Positions 26,776 through 35,510 of a stretch of DNA of 64,000 nucleotides are shown one piece after another. The notes below the pieces were generated by a model. It saw nothing but the letters and a program-made list of their open reading frames with translations, was not told where the DNA came from and searched no databases. Origin of the DNA: Conchiformibius sp. (GTDB taxonomy: Bacteria; Pseudomonadota; Gammaproteobacteria; Burkholderiales; Neisseriaceae). The stretch's first letter is position 1. Every line of letters begins with the position of its first letter. The stretch spans positions 9,310 through 73,309 of the forward strand of contig JASBYJ010000011.1 of NCBI GenBank assembly GCA_029984035.1, given 5' to 3'. Both the position numbers and the translations under genes were made by a program.

Positions 26776-29286
26776 ATGATGAAACTGAACAAAATAACCG
26801 CCGCTTTATTAACTTTAGGTTTGGCATCTCCCGCATGGGCGGATTTCACCATCGGCGAATTGCGTATTGAAGGCGAACAGCATACATCGGAAGCAACGGT
26901 ACGTTCTTTGCTGCCTGTAAAAGCAGGAGATGTATTTAACGAAGAAGTCGGCGAAAACATCATCCGCCGTCTGCACGCCAGCGGTTTTTATGAAAATGTA
27001 TTGCTTGAACAAAACGGCAATATGCTGATTGTTACCGTTACCGAGCGGCCGATTATCAGTGATTTAACCGTTACCGGCGGCAAAATTCTGAAAAGCGACA
27101 ATATCCAAAAGCAGATTTCCACAATACGCGGCACCCAAGCAGCCTCCGACACCGATTTGATTGCGGGCGAGGAAAAAACCCAAGAAGAAGTATTACGCGA
27201 TTTTGAAACTCGGGCTGCCTATAATGCCGCCAATGCACTGGCCTCGGCCGGTTTGGGGAAAGGTGATTTTTTCAGCCAAGAAGCTTTAAGCCATGCCTTA
27301 GGCGCGCTGTACAGCGAATATCTGGAGCAAGGTAAACATAATGTCAAAATCACGCCGAACGTGCAAAGACTGGACAGAAACCGTGTCGCCATCACGATTG
27401 ATATCGACGAAGGCAAAACCACGCGCGTTAACGAGCTGAATTTCGAAGGTAATGAGAAATTCTCCGATTACCGCTTGAGTCGCGTGGTACGTCTGACTGA
27501 CGGCACATTAATGTCATGGGCGACCAAAAGCAATGTGTTTGGCTGGCAGAAATTTAACCAAGACCAAGTCAGATTAGAGAATTTTTATCGCGATAAAGGA
27601 TATTTTTATTTCAAAGTCAATCCCGAAGACGTTACCCGCCGTTTTAGCGATGACAAAGAACATGAAAGCGTTACCATTACCGTTCACGAAGGTGAGCGTT
27701 ACTATTGGGGCGATGTTTCCATCGCGGGAGACAGTAAGGAAGTTGCTCAGGACAAACTGCAAAAGCGGCTGCGCCGCATCAAGCCGGGCAAATTAAGTAA
27801 TTACAATGTATTGCAAGATGCGATGGCGGCTATCCGCTATGATTTGCAAAGTGCGGGCTATGCCAATGCCCAAGTAACGGCGGCGCATACCCCCCGAGAA
27901 GAAAACGGCAAGCACTTTGTCGATATTGTCGTGCAAATCAACCCGGGCAACCGTGTTGCAGTACGCAACATTACCATCAGCGGTAACAAGCAAACCCGTG
28001 ACGAAGTGATTCGCCGCGAGTTGCGCCAGATGGAAAGCGCCACCTATAACCAAGAACATATCGAGCGTTCCAAACAAAGATTGGACCAATTGGGTTATTT
28101 CGAGCGTACCGAAATTGTCCGTACCACTGTGCCTGAAGACGAGCAACAGGTCGATTTGGCAGTGAAAGTGGCAGAACGCCGCACAGGCAGCGTGAATGCT
28201 TCTGTGGGCTGGTCTCAGGATGACGGCCTGGTATTGGCAGGCGGTATCGCCCAGGATAATTTGTTTGGCACCGGCAAGTCCGTTTCGTTTAGCGCTTCAC
28301 GCAGTAAAGTGCGGCAAGGAGCCAGTTTGTCGTTTACCGACCCTTACTTTACTGCTGACGGCGTAAGTATGTCGTACAGTTTGTTCGGTTCTATTTACGA
28401 CCCGTCTAAATTATCCAGCAATTCACGCAATTACCGCACTACGCGCTACGGTGTATCGGCTGTTATGGGTATCCCGATTACCGAATATGACCGCGTCAAT
28501 GTCGGATTAGGTGTAGAACGGATGTCTGTGAAGCTGTTTGACGTCCCGCCTTACCGCTACCAGCGTTTTGTGGACGAAAACGGCGAGAAAAACTGGATTT
28601 ATAAAGGCATTCTCAGCTGGTACCGCAACACCACCGATGACAGCTTCTGGCCAACGCGCGGTTACCAAACCAATGTAACCGGCGAAATCGGTCTGCCCGG
28701 CTCGGGTTTGCAATATTATCAATTCGGGCATCAACAAACTTGGTATTTCCCGCTGAATAAAACATTTACCCTGATGCTCAACGGTCAAATGGGCTATAGC
28801 GGCAATTACGGCAAAACCAGAGAAGTTCCGTTTATGTATAACCAAAGCGGCGGCGGCTTGGGTTCGGTACGCGGTTATGAAAGCGGTTCGCTTGGCCCCA
28901 AAGTATATGATGCCAACTATAAATCTTCTGAAAGTTATGGCGGCAAATATGCGGTCAATGCCAATGCCGAGCTTCTATTCCCATTCCCCGGCATGAAAGA
29001 CAGCCGCAATGTACGTTTGAGCATCTTTGCCGATGCAGGCAGCGTATGGGACGGCAAAACCTACAATTCCGCTCCGTATAGCGACAACAACCCTTACGGT
29101 TCGAACGGACTGTATAAAAACAACCACAAATCCGATTTCCATAACGAATTGCGTTATTCTTCAGGTGCTGCATTGACTTGGTTATCACCGATGGGTCCGA
29201 TTAAACTCAGCTATGCCGTTCCATTGAAGAAAAAGGAACGCGACCAAATCCAACGTTTCCAATTCCAATTGGGTACCGTATTTTGA
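26776..29286 (+). CDS. bamA: outer-membrane protein assembly factor BamA (Omp85)
   Basis: Essential core of the BAM complex that folds beta-barrels into the outer membrane. The 836-residue precursor has a signal peptide (about 1-22, PAWA), five POTRA domains (about 23-440), then a 16-strand barrel with the VRGY loop-6 motif (GLGSVRGYESG) and a C-terminal Phe. ATG 26776 directly follows the rseP stop; a second ATG is adjacent. Residues about 117-157 appear to be an insertion relative to meningococcal Omp85 as I remember it, placed in the second POTRA domain. It is followed by skp. Confidence 0.97.
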   Translation: MMKLNKITAALLTLGLASPAWADFTIGELRIEGEQHTSEATVRSLLPVKAGDVFNEEVGENIIRRLHASGFYENVLLEQNGNMLIVTVTERPIISDLTVTGGKILKSDNIQKQISTIRGTQAASDTDLIAGEEKTQEEVLRDFETRAAYNAANALASAGLGKGDFFSQEALSHALGALYSEYLEQGKHNVKITPNVQRLDRNRVAITIDIDEGKTTRVNELNFEGNEKFSDYRLSRVVRLTDGTLMSWATKSNVFGWQKFNQDQVRLENFYRDKGYFYFKVNPEDVTRRFSDDKEHESVTITVHEGERYYWGDVSIAGDSKEVAQDKLQKRLRRIKPGKLSNYNVLQDAMAAIRYDLQSAGYANAQVTAAHTPREENGKHFVDIVVQINPGNRVAVRNITISGNKQTRDEVIRRELRQMESATYNQEHIERSKQRLDQLGYFERTEIVRTTVPEDEQQVDLAVKVAERRTGSVNASVGWSQDDGLVLAGGIAQDNLFGTGKSVSFSASRSKVRQGASLSFTDPYFTADGVSMSYSLFGSIYDPSKLSSNSRNYRTTRYGVSAVMGIPITEYDRVNVGLGVERMSVKLFDVPPYRYQRFVDENGEKNWIYKGILSWYRNTTDDSFWPTRGYQTNVTGEIGLPGSGLQYYQFGHQQTWYFPLNKTFTLMLNGQMGYSGNYGKTREVPFMYNQSGGGLGSVRGYESGSLGPKVYDANYKSSESYGGKYAVNANAELLFPFPGMKDSRNVRLSIFADAGSVWDGKTYNSAPYSDNNPYGSNGLYKNNHKSDFHNELRYSSGAALTWLSPMGPIKLSYAVPLKKKERDQIQRFQFQLGTVF

Positions 29287-29353
29287 TGTTTTCCGTCTAT
29301 CCGTCCGGGCAGACGGTTTGTACACGCATTCAGTAATATAGAGAGTTATTTAT

Positions 29354-29854
29354 ATGAAAAACCCTGTTCAAAAAATCGTTACCATGCTGGCGTTATGCGG
29401 CAGTCTGGCTGCCGCATATGCAGAAGAAATGAAATTCGGCTATATCAATCCCGAGCGTATTTACACTGAAACCCGTGCCGCCCAAAGAATTGAAGCCACT
29501 TTGCAACGCGAGTTCGGCAGCCGTCAAAAACAGTTGAGCGCAATGCGTCAGGAAGGCTTGAAGTTGCAGCAGCAACTGGCCGATAAAAAGCTCGGTAGCC
29601 AAGAAAAACAAGCAGTTGAAGCCAAATTGCAGGAAGCGGGCTATGCTTTCCGCATCGAATCGGCACGTTTGGCGGAAGAATACAACTTGCGCCGCAGCGA
29701 AGAATTTGCCGCGTTGCAAAATAATGCCAACGCCGTTATCAAACGCATTGCCGAGCAGGAAAAATACGACCTTATCGTGCAGGAGGCCGTGTTTGTAACA
29801 CACAAATATGATTTAACCGACCGCGTAATCAAACTGTTGGACGAAATGAAATAA
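29354..29854 (+). CDS. skp: periplasmic chaperone Skp (OmpH family)
   Basis: Trimeric periplasmic holdase that delivers unfolded outer-membrane proteins to BamA. The 166-residue precursor has a signal peptide (about 1-23, ending AYA). The mature chain opens with MKFGYINPERIY and is followed by a long coiled-coil tentacle (about 45-125, rich in Lys, Glu, Gln, Ala) and a closing beta segment (DLIVQEAVFVTHKYDLTD). It sits 67 bp after bamA, the conserved order, and before a DUS terminator. Confidence 0.93.
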   Translation: MKNPVQKIVTMLALCGSLAAAYAEEMKFGYINPERIYTETRAAQRIEATLQREFGSRQKQLSAMRQEGLKLQQQLADKKLGSQEKQAVEAKLQEAGYAFRIESARLAEEYNLRRSEEFAALQNNANAVIKRIAEQEKYDLIVQEAVFVTHKYDLTDRVIKLLDEMK

Positions 29855-29857
29855 CAG

Positions 29858-29889
29858 AGGCTGCCTGAAAACCTTTCAGGCAGCCTTTT
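29858..29889 (+). terminator. double-DUS terminator after skp
   Basis: Opposed DUS copies (29858-29870 and 29874-29886) form a perfect stem with a TTTT tail immediately after the skp stop. Confidence 0.8.
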
Positions 29890-30128
29890 GCGGTGCGGCA
29901 AAGCGAAGAATACTTTTCCCTGCGCAAATACAATCAACAATATGCTTTGCCTAAAATCCATTTCAGGCAGCCTGAAATAAACGGCTTATCGGCTCAGACA
30001 TAGGAATTTTGCATCATCCGCACTTTTTCAGACGATTTGATACGGTTATGCCTTGGTTGGGCGGCGGGGTAAATAACGGCGCAGCCGCTGCCTGCAATCC
30101 AATTAACCGGTTGAGAATATTGTTTATC

Positions 30129-30403
30129 ATGGAAACTATATTTTACCCCGCACAATTTACGCCGGCCGAAAAAGGGGGATATGTCGTAACATTCCTCGAT
30201 ATTCCCGAAACCATGACTTGCGGCGATGATTTAACCCATGCGCGGGAAATGGCTGCCGATGCATTATTAACCGCAACGGATTTCTATTTTGAAGACGCCC
30301 GTGCCGTACCGCCGCCGTCCGATATCCAGGCAGGCGAAGAATGGGGGGATTGCCCGCCGATATCGTTGCCAAAATATTGACGAAGGCAAACCGAACGGCA
30401 TAA
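30129..30403 (+). pseudogene. HicB-family antitoxin, frameshifted remnant
   Basis: The first 70 codons encode the HicB N-terminal fold, with KGGYVVTFLDIPE, GDDLTHAREMAADALLTA and FYFED. In the current frame translation ends at 30380 after an atypical tail. If the G6 run at 30343-30348 had one more G, the frame would continue GLPADIVAKIL, which matches the HicB pattern LPxxVAAKIL, and stop at 30403. Even so the DNA-binding C-terminal half is missing. No hicA toxin gene is visible upstream or downstream. It is a decayed orphan between skp and lpxD. Confidence 0.7.
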
Positions 30404-30485
30404 GCGCTTTACCGCATCGCCCCTTAATCTTTGGAAGTCAGCCGATTATCCGATACACAGCTTACGCAACATTCGGTAGAACCCT

Positions 30486-31508
30486 ATGAATGCATACACC
30501 CTTTCCCAAATCACAGCCCAACTCGGCGGCGATTGGCACGGTGAAGACATCACCGTTACCGCAATCGCCCCTGCCGACAAAGCACTGCCGACACACATCA
30601 CCTTTTTGGCCAATCCCAAATACCGTCAAGAAGTTGCCGAAAGCCGCGCCGGTGCGGTAATCGTTTCCGAAAAAAACGCCGAACATTTTGCGGGTCGCAA
30701 TTTGATTGTGGCGGCCGACCCTTATCTGTATTTCGCCCGCGTTACCCGCCTGTTCCATCCCGTTCAGGCAGCCCGTGCCGGCATCCATCGCACTGCCGTG
30801 ATAGAAGACGGTGCCGTTATCCCCGCTTCCTGCGAAATCGGCGCACATGTTTACATCGGCGCAAACACCGTTTTGGGTGAACGCTGCCGCATTCTTTCAG
30901 GCAGCGTGATTGAGCATGATTGCACGCTTGGCAACGATACCGTTTTGCACCCGAACGTAACCGTTTATTACGGCTGCACCATCGGCAGCCGCGTTGAACT
31001 GCATTCAGGCAGCGTAATCGGTGCGGACGGTTTCGGTTTGGCTTTTGCGGGAGATTCATGGTTTAAAATTCCGCAAACAGGCGGCGTTACTTTGGGGGAC
31101 GATGTCGAAATCGGCTCCAATACCAATATCGACCGCGGCGCACTGTCCGACACCATCATCGGGCGCGGCACCAAAATCGACAACCAAGTCCAAATCGCCC
31201 ACAACTGCATTATCGGCGAACACACCGTGATTGCCGCACAAACAGGCATTTCAGGCAGCACCAAAATCGGCAGCTACTGCATTATCGGCGGCGGTGTCGG
31301 TATGGTGGGTCATATTGAAATTGCCGATAAAACCAGCATCGGCGGCGGCACCGCCGTTACCCACAGCATCAAGGAAAGCGGGCAGCACTTTGCCAGCGTA
31401 TTTCCCATGCAGCTGCACAAGGAATGGGCGAAAAATGCGGTTCATATCCGCCACCTGAGCGAAATGAACCGCAGAATTAAGGCCCTGGAACAGCAGGAAA
31501 AAAGCTGA
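30486..31508 (+). CDS. lpxD: UDP-3-O-(3-hydroxyacyl)glucosamine N-acyltransferase
   Basis: Third step of lipid A synthesis: transfers a 3-hydroxyacyl chain from ACP to the 2-amino group of UDP-3-O-acyl-glucosamine. The 340-residue protein has an N-terminal uridine-binding domain (about 1-100), a left-handed beta-helix of hexapeptide repeats (about 100-315), and a C-terminal helix. The catalytic His is H239 in QIAHNC, at the same number as the E. coli enzyme. The start lacks a good SD. It is preceded by the hicB remnant and separated from fabZ by a 400-bp gap. Confidence 0.96.
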   Translation: MNAYTLSQITAQLGGDWHGEDITVTAIAPADKALPTHITFLANPKYRQEVAESRAGAVIVSEKNAEHFAGRNLIVAADPYLYFARVTRLFHPVQAARAGIHRTAVIEDGAVIPASCEIGAHVYIGANTVLGERCRILSGSVIEHDCTLGNDTVLHPNVTVYYGCTIGSRVELHSGSVIGADGFGLAFAGDSWFKIPQTGGVTLGDDVEIGSNTNIDRGALSDTIIGRGTKIDNQVQIAHNCIIGEHTVIAAQTGISGSTKIGSYCIIGGGVGMVGHIEIADKTSIGGGTAVTHSIKESGQHFASVFPMQLHKEWAKNAVHIRHLSEMNRRIKALEQQEKS

Positions 31509-31536
31509 CGGCCTGCCCAAACAATGTCCGCGCTTG

Positions 31537-31803
31537 ATGCGGCTACGGCGGTTTTATGCCGTATTCGGTTTCTTGGGCGGATGGATTGCGTTGGTTCCGT
31601 TCGTTAAGCGACTGCTTCCGATGCATTTTGCAGCGTTTTTCATGTTCTTCCCTGTATGCTGCATATTGCTTCGGCTGACGGTCTACCGTACAGCAGGGGA
31701 AAATATCCTAAGCCGTTTTCGCCATTATGCTGTCGGGTTCTCCCGATGGGTACGATATTATCGCTTTACCGGTTTTGCCCCGAACACAACGGCAAGCCTC
31801 TGA
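31537..31803 (+). CDS. possible small membrane protein, doubtful
   Basis: An 88-codon frame 28 bp after lpxD. The first half is hydrophobic with two potential membrane segments (about 8-26 and 30-50); the second half is basic. There is no SD before ATG 31537, and codon use is no better than random frames. I recognise no family. It fills the lpxD-fabZ gap, which is normally short, so it may be decayed sequence rather than a gene. Confidence 0.25.
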   Translation: MRLRRFYAVFGFLGGWIALVPFVKRLLPMHFAAFFMFFPVCCILLRLTVYRTAGENILSRFRHYAVGFSRWVRYYRFTGFAPNTTASL

Positions 31804-31912
31804 ACAATCCGGTTAACAGGTATACTTTTGTACAGATGCCGCATTGGGATGGATTGTATTCATAGCAACGGTTTCAGGCTGCCTGAAAACCATATCCATT
31901 AAAGGAACACTC

Positions 31913-32368
31913 ATGCATATTTCATTACCGATTGAAGCAAAAGACATCCAGAAACTGATTCCCCACCGCTATCCGTTTATGCTGCTTGACCGTATCACGG
32001 CATTTGAAAGCGGCAAAAGTCTGACGGCTCTTAAAAACATCAGCATGAACGAGCCGCAATTTCAGGGGCATTTTCCCGATTTTCCCGTGATGCCGGGCGT
32101 ATTGATTATTGAGGCGATGGCACAAGCCTGCGGCGCCTTGGCGATTTTGACCGAAGGCGGCCGCAATCCCGATGAAATCTACTTTTTTGCGGGAATAGAC
32201 GAAGCCCGTTTCAAACGCCAAGTGATTCCGGGCGACCGTTTGGAATTTCAAATCGAATTGCTGCAAAGCAAACGCGGCATCGGCAAATTCCAAGCGCGGG
32301 CAACCGTAGAGGGCGAATTGGCGGTGGAAGCCGTGATTATGTGTGCCAAACGCAAAGTGGCTGCCTGA
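31913..32368 (+). CDS. fabZ: 3-hydroxyacyl-ACP dehydratase FabZ
   Basis: Hot-dog-fold enzyme that dehydrates 3-hydroxyacyl-ACP in fatty-acid elongation and so competes with LpxA and LpxD for the same substrate pool. The 151-residue protein has LIPHRYPFMLLDR (about 15-27) and the active-site stretch HFPDFPVMPG with His53, then Glu67 in IIEAMAQ. ATG 31913 has AAAGGAA about 6 nt upstream. The frame is open further upstream through a DUS, but that part has no support. It lies in the lpx cluster, separated from lpxA by an inserted three-gene block. Confidence 0.96.
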   Translation: MHISLPIEAKDIQKLIPHRYPFMLLDRITAFESGKSLTALKNISMNEPQFQGHFPDFPVMPGVLIIEAMAQACGALAILTEGGRNPDEIYFFAGIDEARFKRQVIPGDRLEFQIELLQSKRGIGKFQARATVEGELAVEAVIMCAKRKVAA

Positions 32369-32619
32369 AAAACAGCGCACCAGAGCCTTCAAACCGTCCG
32401 AGCCGAGACGGGCAACGGGCGGTTTCAGACAGCCGATGTGCTCAAACAGACAATCAAAACAGCATGCTTTGGCTTTAGCCGCAAAACCTCAGACTATCAG
32501 ATTAAGCGATAGCACGAGCTTCCAAGTAGGACAAACACCGCTGTCTGAAAATATCCCGCCCGATTCACGGCAGCTTTCTCCTGCCGTTTAAACACACGCT
32601 TCAATTCATCGGAACCGTT

Positions 32620-33276
32620 ATGGCCAACGCCCGCCGCGTTTTACCGCAAACACCTTGGTCTTCTTCACACAAATGGCTGCCATCGCCGACGGCTTTGACC
32701 GTACTGCTGTGCGCTTTGACTGTGTTTGGCTTGGGTGAAGCATTGATTATCCAGTCGTATTTGGGGGCATCGCCGTGGGCCGTATTATCTTTGGGTGTTG
32801 CCAACCATGTGCCGCTGAGTGTCGGAACCGTTACCCTGATTATCAGCATACTGGTGTTTTTGCTGTGGATACCGCTGCATATCCGCCCGGGTTTGGGTTC
32901 GGTACTGAACATTATCGTGATTGCCTTGTCGATTGACCTGGGTTTGTGGCTGTTTCCCGCACCCGATGCCTTGTGGGCGAAATGGGTTTATTGCGTGTCG
33001 GGCGTGGTAATTACCGGAATTGCCAGCAGCTTTTATCTCACCTGCCAAATGGGCGCAGGCCCGCGGGACGGCTTGATGATGGGGATTTGGGAGCGCACCG
33101 GCTGGAAAGTCGGCATTGTGCGCAACAGCCTGGAAGTAACGGTCTGCTTTATCGGCTGGCTGCTCGGCGGTACGGTTGGGCCGGGCACTTTGCTGTTTGC
33201 TTTCGGCGTGGGCTATGTGGTGCAGTTCAGCCTGTCCGTGATAAACCGGTTTGATATGCAGCGCCAAACGCGCTAA
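32620..33276 (+). CDS. YczE/YitT-like membrane protein
   Basis: Predicted inner-membrane protein of 218 residues with about six membrane segments. It carries family-typical stretches: ALIIQSYLGASPWAVLS, TLIISILVFLLWIPL and GAGPRDGLMMG. The GPRDG motif points to the YczE/YyaS branch. Function is unknown; members occur in diverse bacteria. It is the first of three genes (with the two DUF4190 genes) lying between fabZ and lpxA, where these two are normally adjacent. Confidence 0.75.
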   Translation: MANARRVLPQTPWSSSHKWLPSPTALTVLLCALTVFGLGEALIIQSYLGASPWAVLSLGVANHVPLSVGTVTLIISILVFLLWIPLHIRPGLGSVLNIIVIALSIDLGLWLFPAPDALWAKWVYCVSGVVITGIASSFYLTCQMGAGPRDGLMMGIWERTGWKVGIVRNSLEVTVCFIGWLLGGTVGPGTLLFAFGVGYVVQFSLSVINRFDMQRQTR

Positions 33277-33344
33277 GCAAGCGGCGGCATACGGGCTTCC
33301 TAACCGTTTTCAGGCCGCCTGAAACCTTTTTAAAACCTGATTTC

Positions 33345-33983
33345 ATGAAAGTAACGCATATGACTTCCTACACTGTCAAACGCAACCGGCCTTCCGAACC
33401 GGCCAACCGCACCAACGGCTGGGCGGTTGTCTCTTTGGTATTCGGTATTTTATCGTTCGTATTGTTGCCGGTTATCGGCGGGTTAATCGCCGTTATTACC
33501 GGCCACATCGGCCGCAGTCAAATCCTCCGCTTTCGTCAAGGCGGCAGCGGTATCGCTTTGTCGGGATTGATTTTGGGTTATATCAATCTTTTTATAACGA
33601 TACTCGGTATATTGGCTGCTTTTACCCTTCCATTCTATGCGGACTATGTTTACCGCACGAAAACTGCCGAAGCGATGTTGGAGTTGTCCAACACGCGCGA
33701 AGAATTGGCTACACAGATATTGGCCGCACCCGAACAGGCCGGATACATCAACCGCTCCCCCATTCCCACTCCACAACCGTATTGGCAAAACGTTTGGATT
33801 GAAAACGGCGTTCTGTACGCCCGATTTGCCACCCATCGAAAAGTAGCCGAGCCGGTACAAGGCAGCGTACTGGTCATGCAGCCGCAAGCGGTAAACGGTC
33901 AGGTGTATTGGCATTGCAGCCTGCCCGACTTGGGCGAACGGGGGCAGCGTTATCTGCCCGCGGACTTGTGCGCCAACAAATAA
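33345..33983 (+). CDS. DUF4190 protein fused to a type IV pilin-like segment
   Basis: Unusual 212-residue architecture. Residues 25-85 are a DUF4190 double-membrane hairpin with a Gly-rich GHIGRSQI turn. This runs straight into a segment resembling the hydrophobic N-terminal helix of a type IV pilin: GILAAFTLPFYADYV (88-102), then RTKTAEAMLEL. The C-terminus ends with VYWHCSLPDLG (from 188) and RYLPADLC (to 209), resembling the disulfide-bounded D-region of pilins (C191, C209). If G88 is pilin residue 14, G74 falls at -1, but position 5 is Tyr79 instead of Glu, so prepilin-peptidase processing and standard pilus assembly are doubtful. It is followed 58 bp later by a DUF4190 paralogue without the pilin part. 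An alternative start is ATG 33360. Confidence 0.72.
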   Translation: MKVTHMTSYTVKRNRPSEPANRTNGWAVVSLVFGILSFVLLPVIGGLIAVITGHIGRSQILRFRQGGSGIALSGLILGYINLFITILGILAAFTLPFYADYVYRTKTAEAMLELSNTREELATQILAAPEQAGYINRSPIPTPQPYWQNVWIENGVLYARFATHRKVAEPVQGSVLVMQPQAVNGQVYWHCSLPDLGERGQRYLPADLCANK

Positions 33984-33989
33984 ACGCAC

Positions 33990-34020
33990 AGGCTGCCTGA
34001 AAACCCCTTTCAGGCAGCCT
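33990..34020. repeat. opposed DUS pair between the two DUF4190 genes
   Basis: Perfect 13-bp inverted repeat of DUS (33990-34002 and 34008-34020) without a T-run on the plus strand, so its role as a terminator is uncertain. It may only serve DNA uptake. Confidence 0.7.
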
Positions 34021-34041
34021 GCCGAACCGTAGGAAACCATC

Positions 34042-34443
34042 ATGGACGGACATCCGACACACAACGAAATTCGCGCTCAATATAAAGAGAACAACACCTG
34101 CGCCATTGTTTCACTGATATTCGGCATTGCGTCTTATGTGATTTTGCCGCTTATCGGCGCGATAATCGCCGTCATCGCCGGACACATTGCCCGCAGCCAA
34201 ATCCGCCGCCGCGGGCAAGACGGTGCGGATTTGGCTTTGGTCGGACTGATTTTGGGCTATGTGCAGCTGGCGTGTTGGGTATTGGCCCTCGTGATACTGT
34301 GCATATTCATCTATCAGGGTAGCAAACACGCCAATACCGCCCCTGCCTTAATGTGCCTGCAATACCGTTGCGCCGAAAACACCACCGCGCTAGACCCAAA
34401 TATACAGTTCCCAAACTTATCCGACCATGCCGGACGCAACTGA
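34042..34443 (+). CDS. DUF4190-domain membrane protein
   Basis: A 133-residue paralogue of the preceding gene. Residues 18-95 align with its DUF4190 part: AIVSLIFGIASYVILPLIG, the GHIARSQIRRRG turn, then GLILGYVQLACWVLALV. After the second membrane segment it diverges into a short polar tail with two cysteines (C105, C110) and no pilin-like region. ATG 34042 has AGGAA about 7 nt upstream. Function is unknown. The pair looks like a tandem duplication in which one copy gained or kept the pilin-like extension. Confidence 0.72.
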   Translation: MDGHPTHNEIRAQYKENNTCAIVSLIFGIASYVILPLIGAIIAVIAGHIARSQIRRRGQDGADLALVGLILGYVQLACWVLALVILCIFIYQGSKHANTAPALMCLQYRCAENTTALDPNIQFPNLSDHAGRN

Positions 34444-34586
34444 AAATATCCTGAGTCCCGCATTAAACCCAACCGCTTAAATTGATTGATATACCCATCG
34501 CGCACTTGAATTACCCGCGCCCGTTTTGATTTTCAAACCCTTTTCAGGCAGCCTGAAAACCAGTTAAACACCATGAAAGGATAGAC

Positions 34587-35363
34587 ATGACTCTCATCCA
34601 CCCTACCGCCGTGATTGACCCCAAAGCCGAATTGGACAGCAGCGTCAAAGTCGGTGCCTATGCCGTGATTGGTGCCAACGTACAAATCGGCGCACGTACC
34701 GAAATCGGCCCGCATACCGTTATCGAAGGGCATACCACCATCGGCGAAGACAATAAAATCTTCCAATTCGCCAGTCTCGGCGCCATTCCCCAAGACAAAA
34801 AATACCGCGACGAACCTACCAAGCTGATTATCGGCGACCGCAATACCATCCGCGAGTTCACCACTTTCAATCTCGGCACCGTAACCGGCATCGGCGAAAC
34901 CCGTCTCGGTAACGACAACTGGATTATGGCGTATGTTCATCTCGCGCACGACTGCGTAGTCGGCAACCACACCATTTTCGCCAACAACGCCTCTTTGGCC
35001 GGACACGTTACCATCGGCGATTATGTCGTATTAGGCGGCTATACCCTGATTTTCCAATTCTGCCGCATCGGCGATTACGCCATGACCGCCTTTGCCGCCG
35101 GTGTGCATAAAGACGTTCCGCCCTATGTGATGGCATCGGGCTACCGTGCCGAACCGGCAGGTCTCAACAGCGAAGGCATGCGCCGCAACGGTTTTTCGGC
35201 CGAACAGATTGCCCGCGTAAAAGAAGCGTATAAGGTTTTGTACCGTCAAGGTTTGTCTTACGAAGAAGCGAAAGCGAAACTGGCGCAAATGGCGGCGGAT
35301 GCTCCCGAATTGGCGGTGTTCAACGGCTTTTTGGATACGTCCCAACGCGGGATTATCCGTTGA
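34587..35363 (+). CDS. lpxA: acyl-ACP--UDP-N-acetylglucosamine O-acyltransferase
   Basis: First step of lipid A biosynthesis: attaches a 3-hydroxyacyl chain to the 3-OH of UDP-GlcNAc. The 258-residue protein has a left-handed beta-helix of hexapeptide repeats (about 1-190) with catalytic His121 in LAHDC, and a C-terminal helical domain (about 195-258). ATG 34587 has AAAGGA 6 nt upstream. Its conserved neighbours lpxD and fabZ lie upstream, but three unrelated genes intervene. It is followed by a double-DUS terminator. Confidence 0.97.
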   Translation: MTLIHPTAVIDPKAELDSSVKVGAYAVIGANVQIGARTEIGPHTVIEGHTTIGEDNKIFQFASLGAIPQDKKYRDEPTKLIIGDRNTIREFTTFNLGTVTGIGETRLGNDNWIMAYVHLAHDCVVGNHTIFANNASLAGHVTIGDYVVLGGYTLIFQFCRIGDYAMTAFAAGVHKDVPPYVMASGYRAEPAGLNSEGMRRNGFSAEQIARVKEAYKVLYRQGLSYEEAKAKLAQMAADAPELAVFNGFLDTSQRGIIR

Positions 35364-35477
35364 GATGTACGGCGGCATTCACCGCATCGGAACAGTTAAA
35401 GATTTGCCAAGAGAGTAAAATCATTGGCAGATTCAATGCCGATTGTGTTCGCATCATGACAGCCCGACCAATATCCC

Positions 35478-35510
35478 AAAAGGCAGCCTGAAAGTTTCAG
35501 GCTGCCTTTT
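35478..35510 (+). terminator. double-DUS terminator after lpxA
   Basis: AAAAGGCAGCCTGAAA (35478-35493) and its perfect complement (35495-35510) form a 16-bp stem ending in TTTT, 115 bp past the lpxA stop. Confidence 0.75.
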
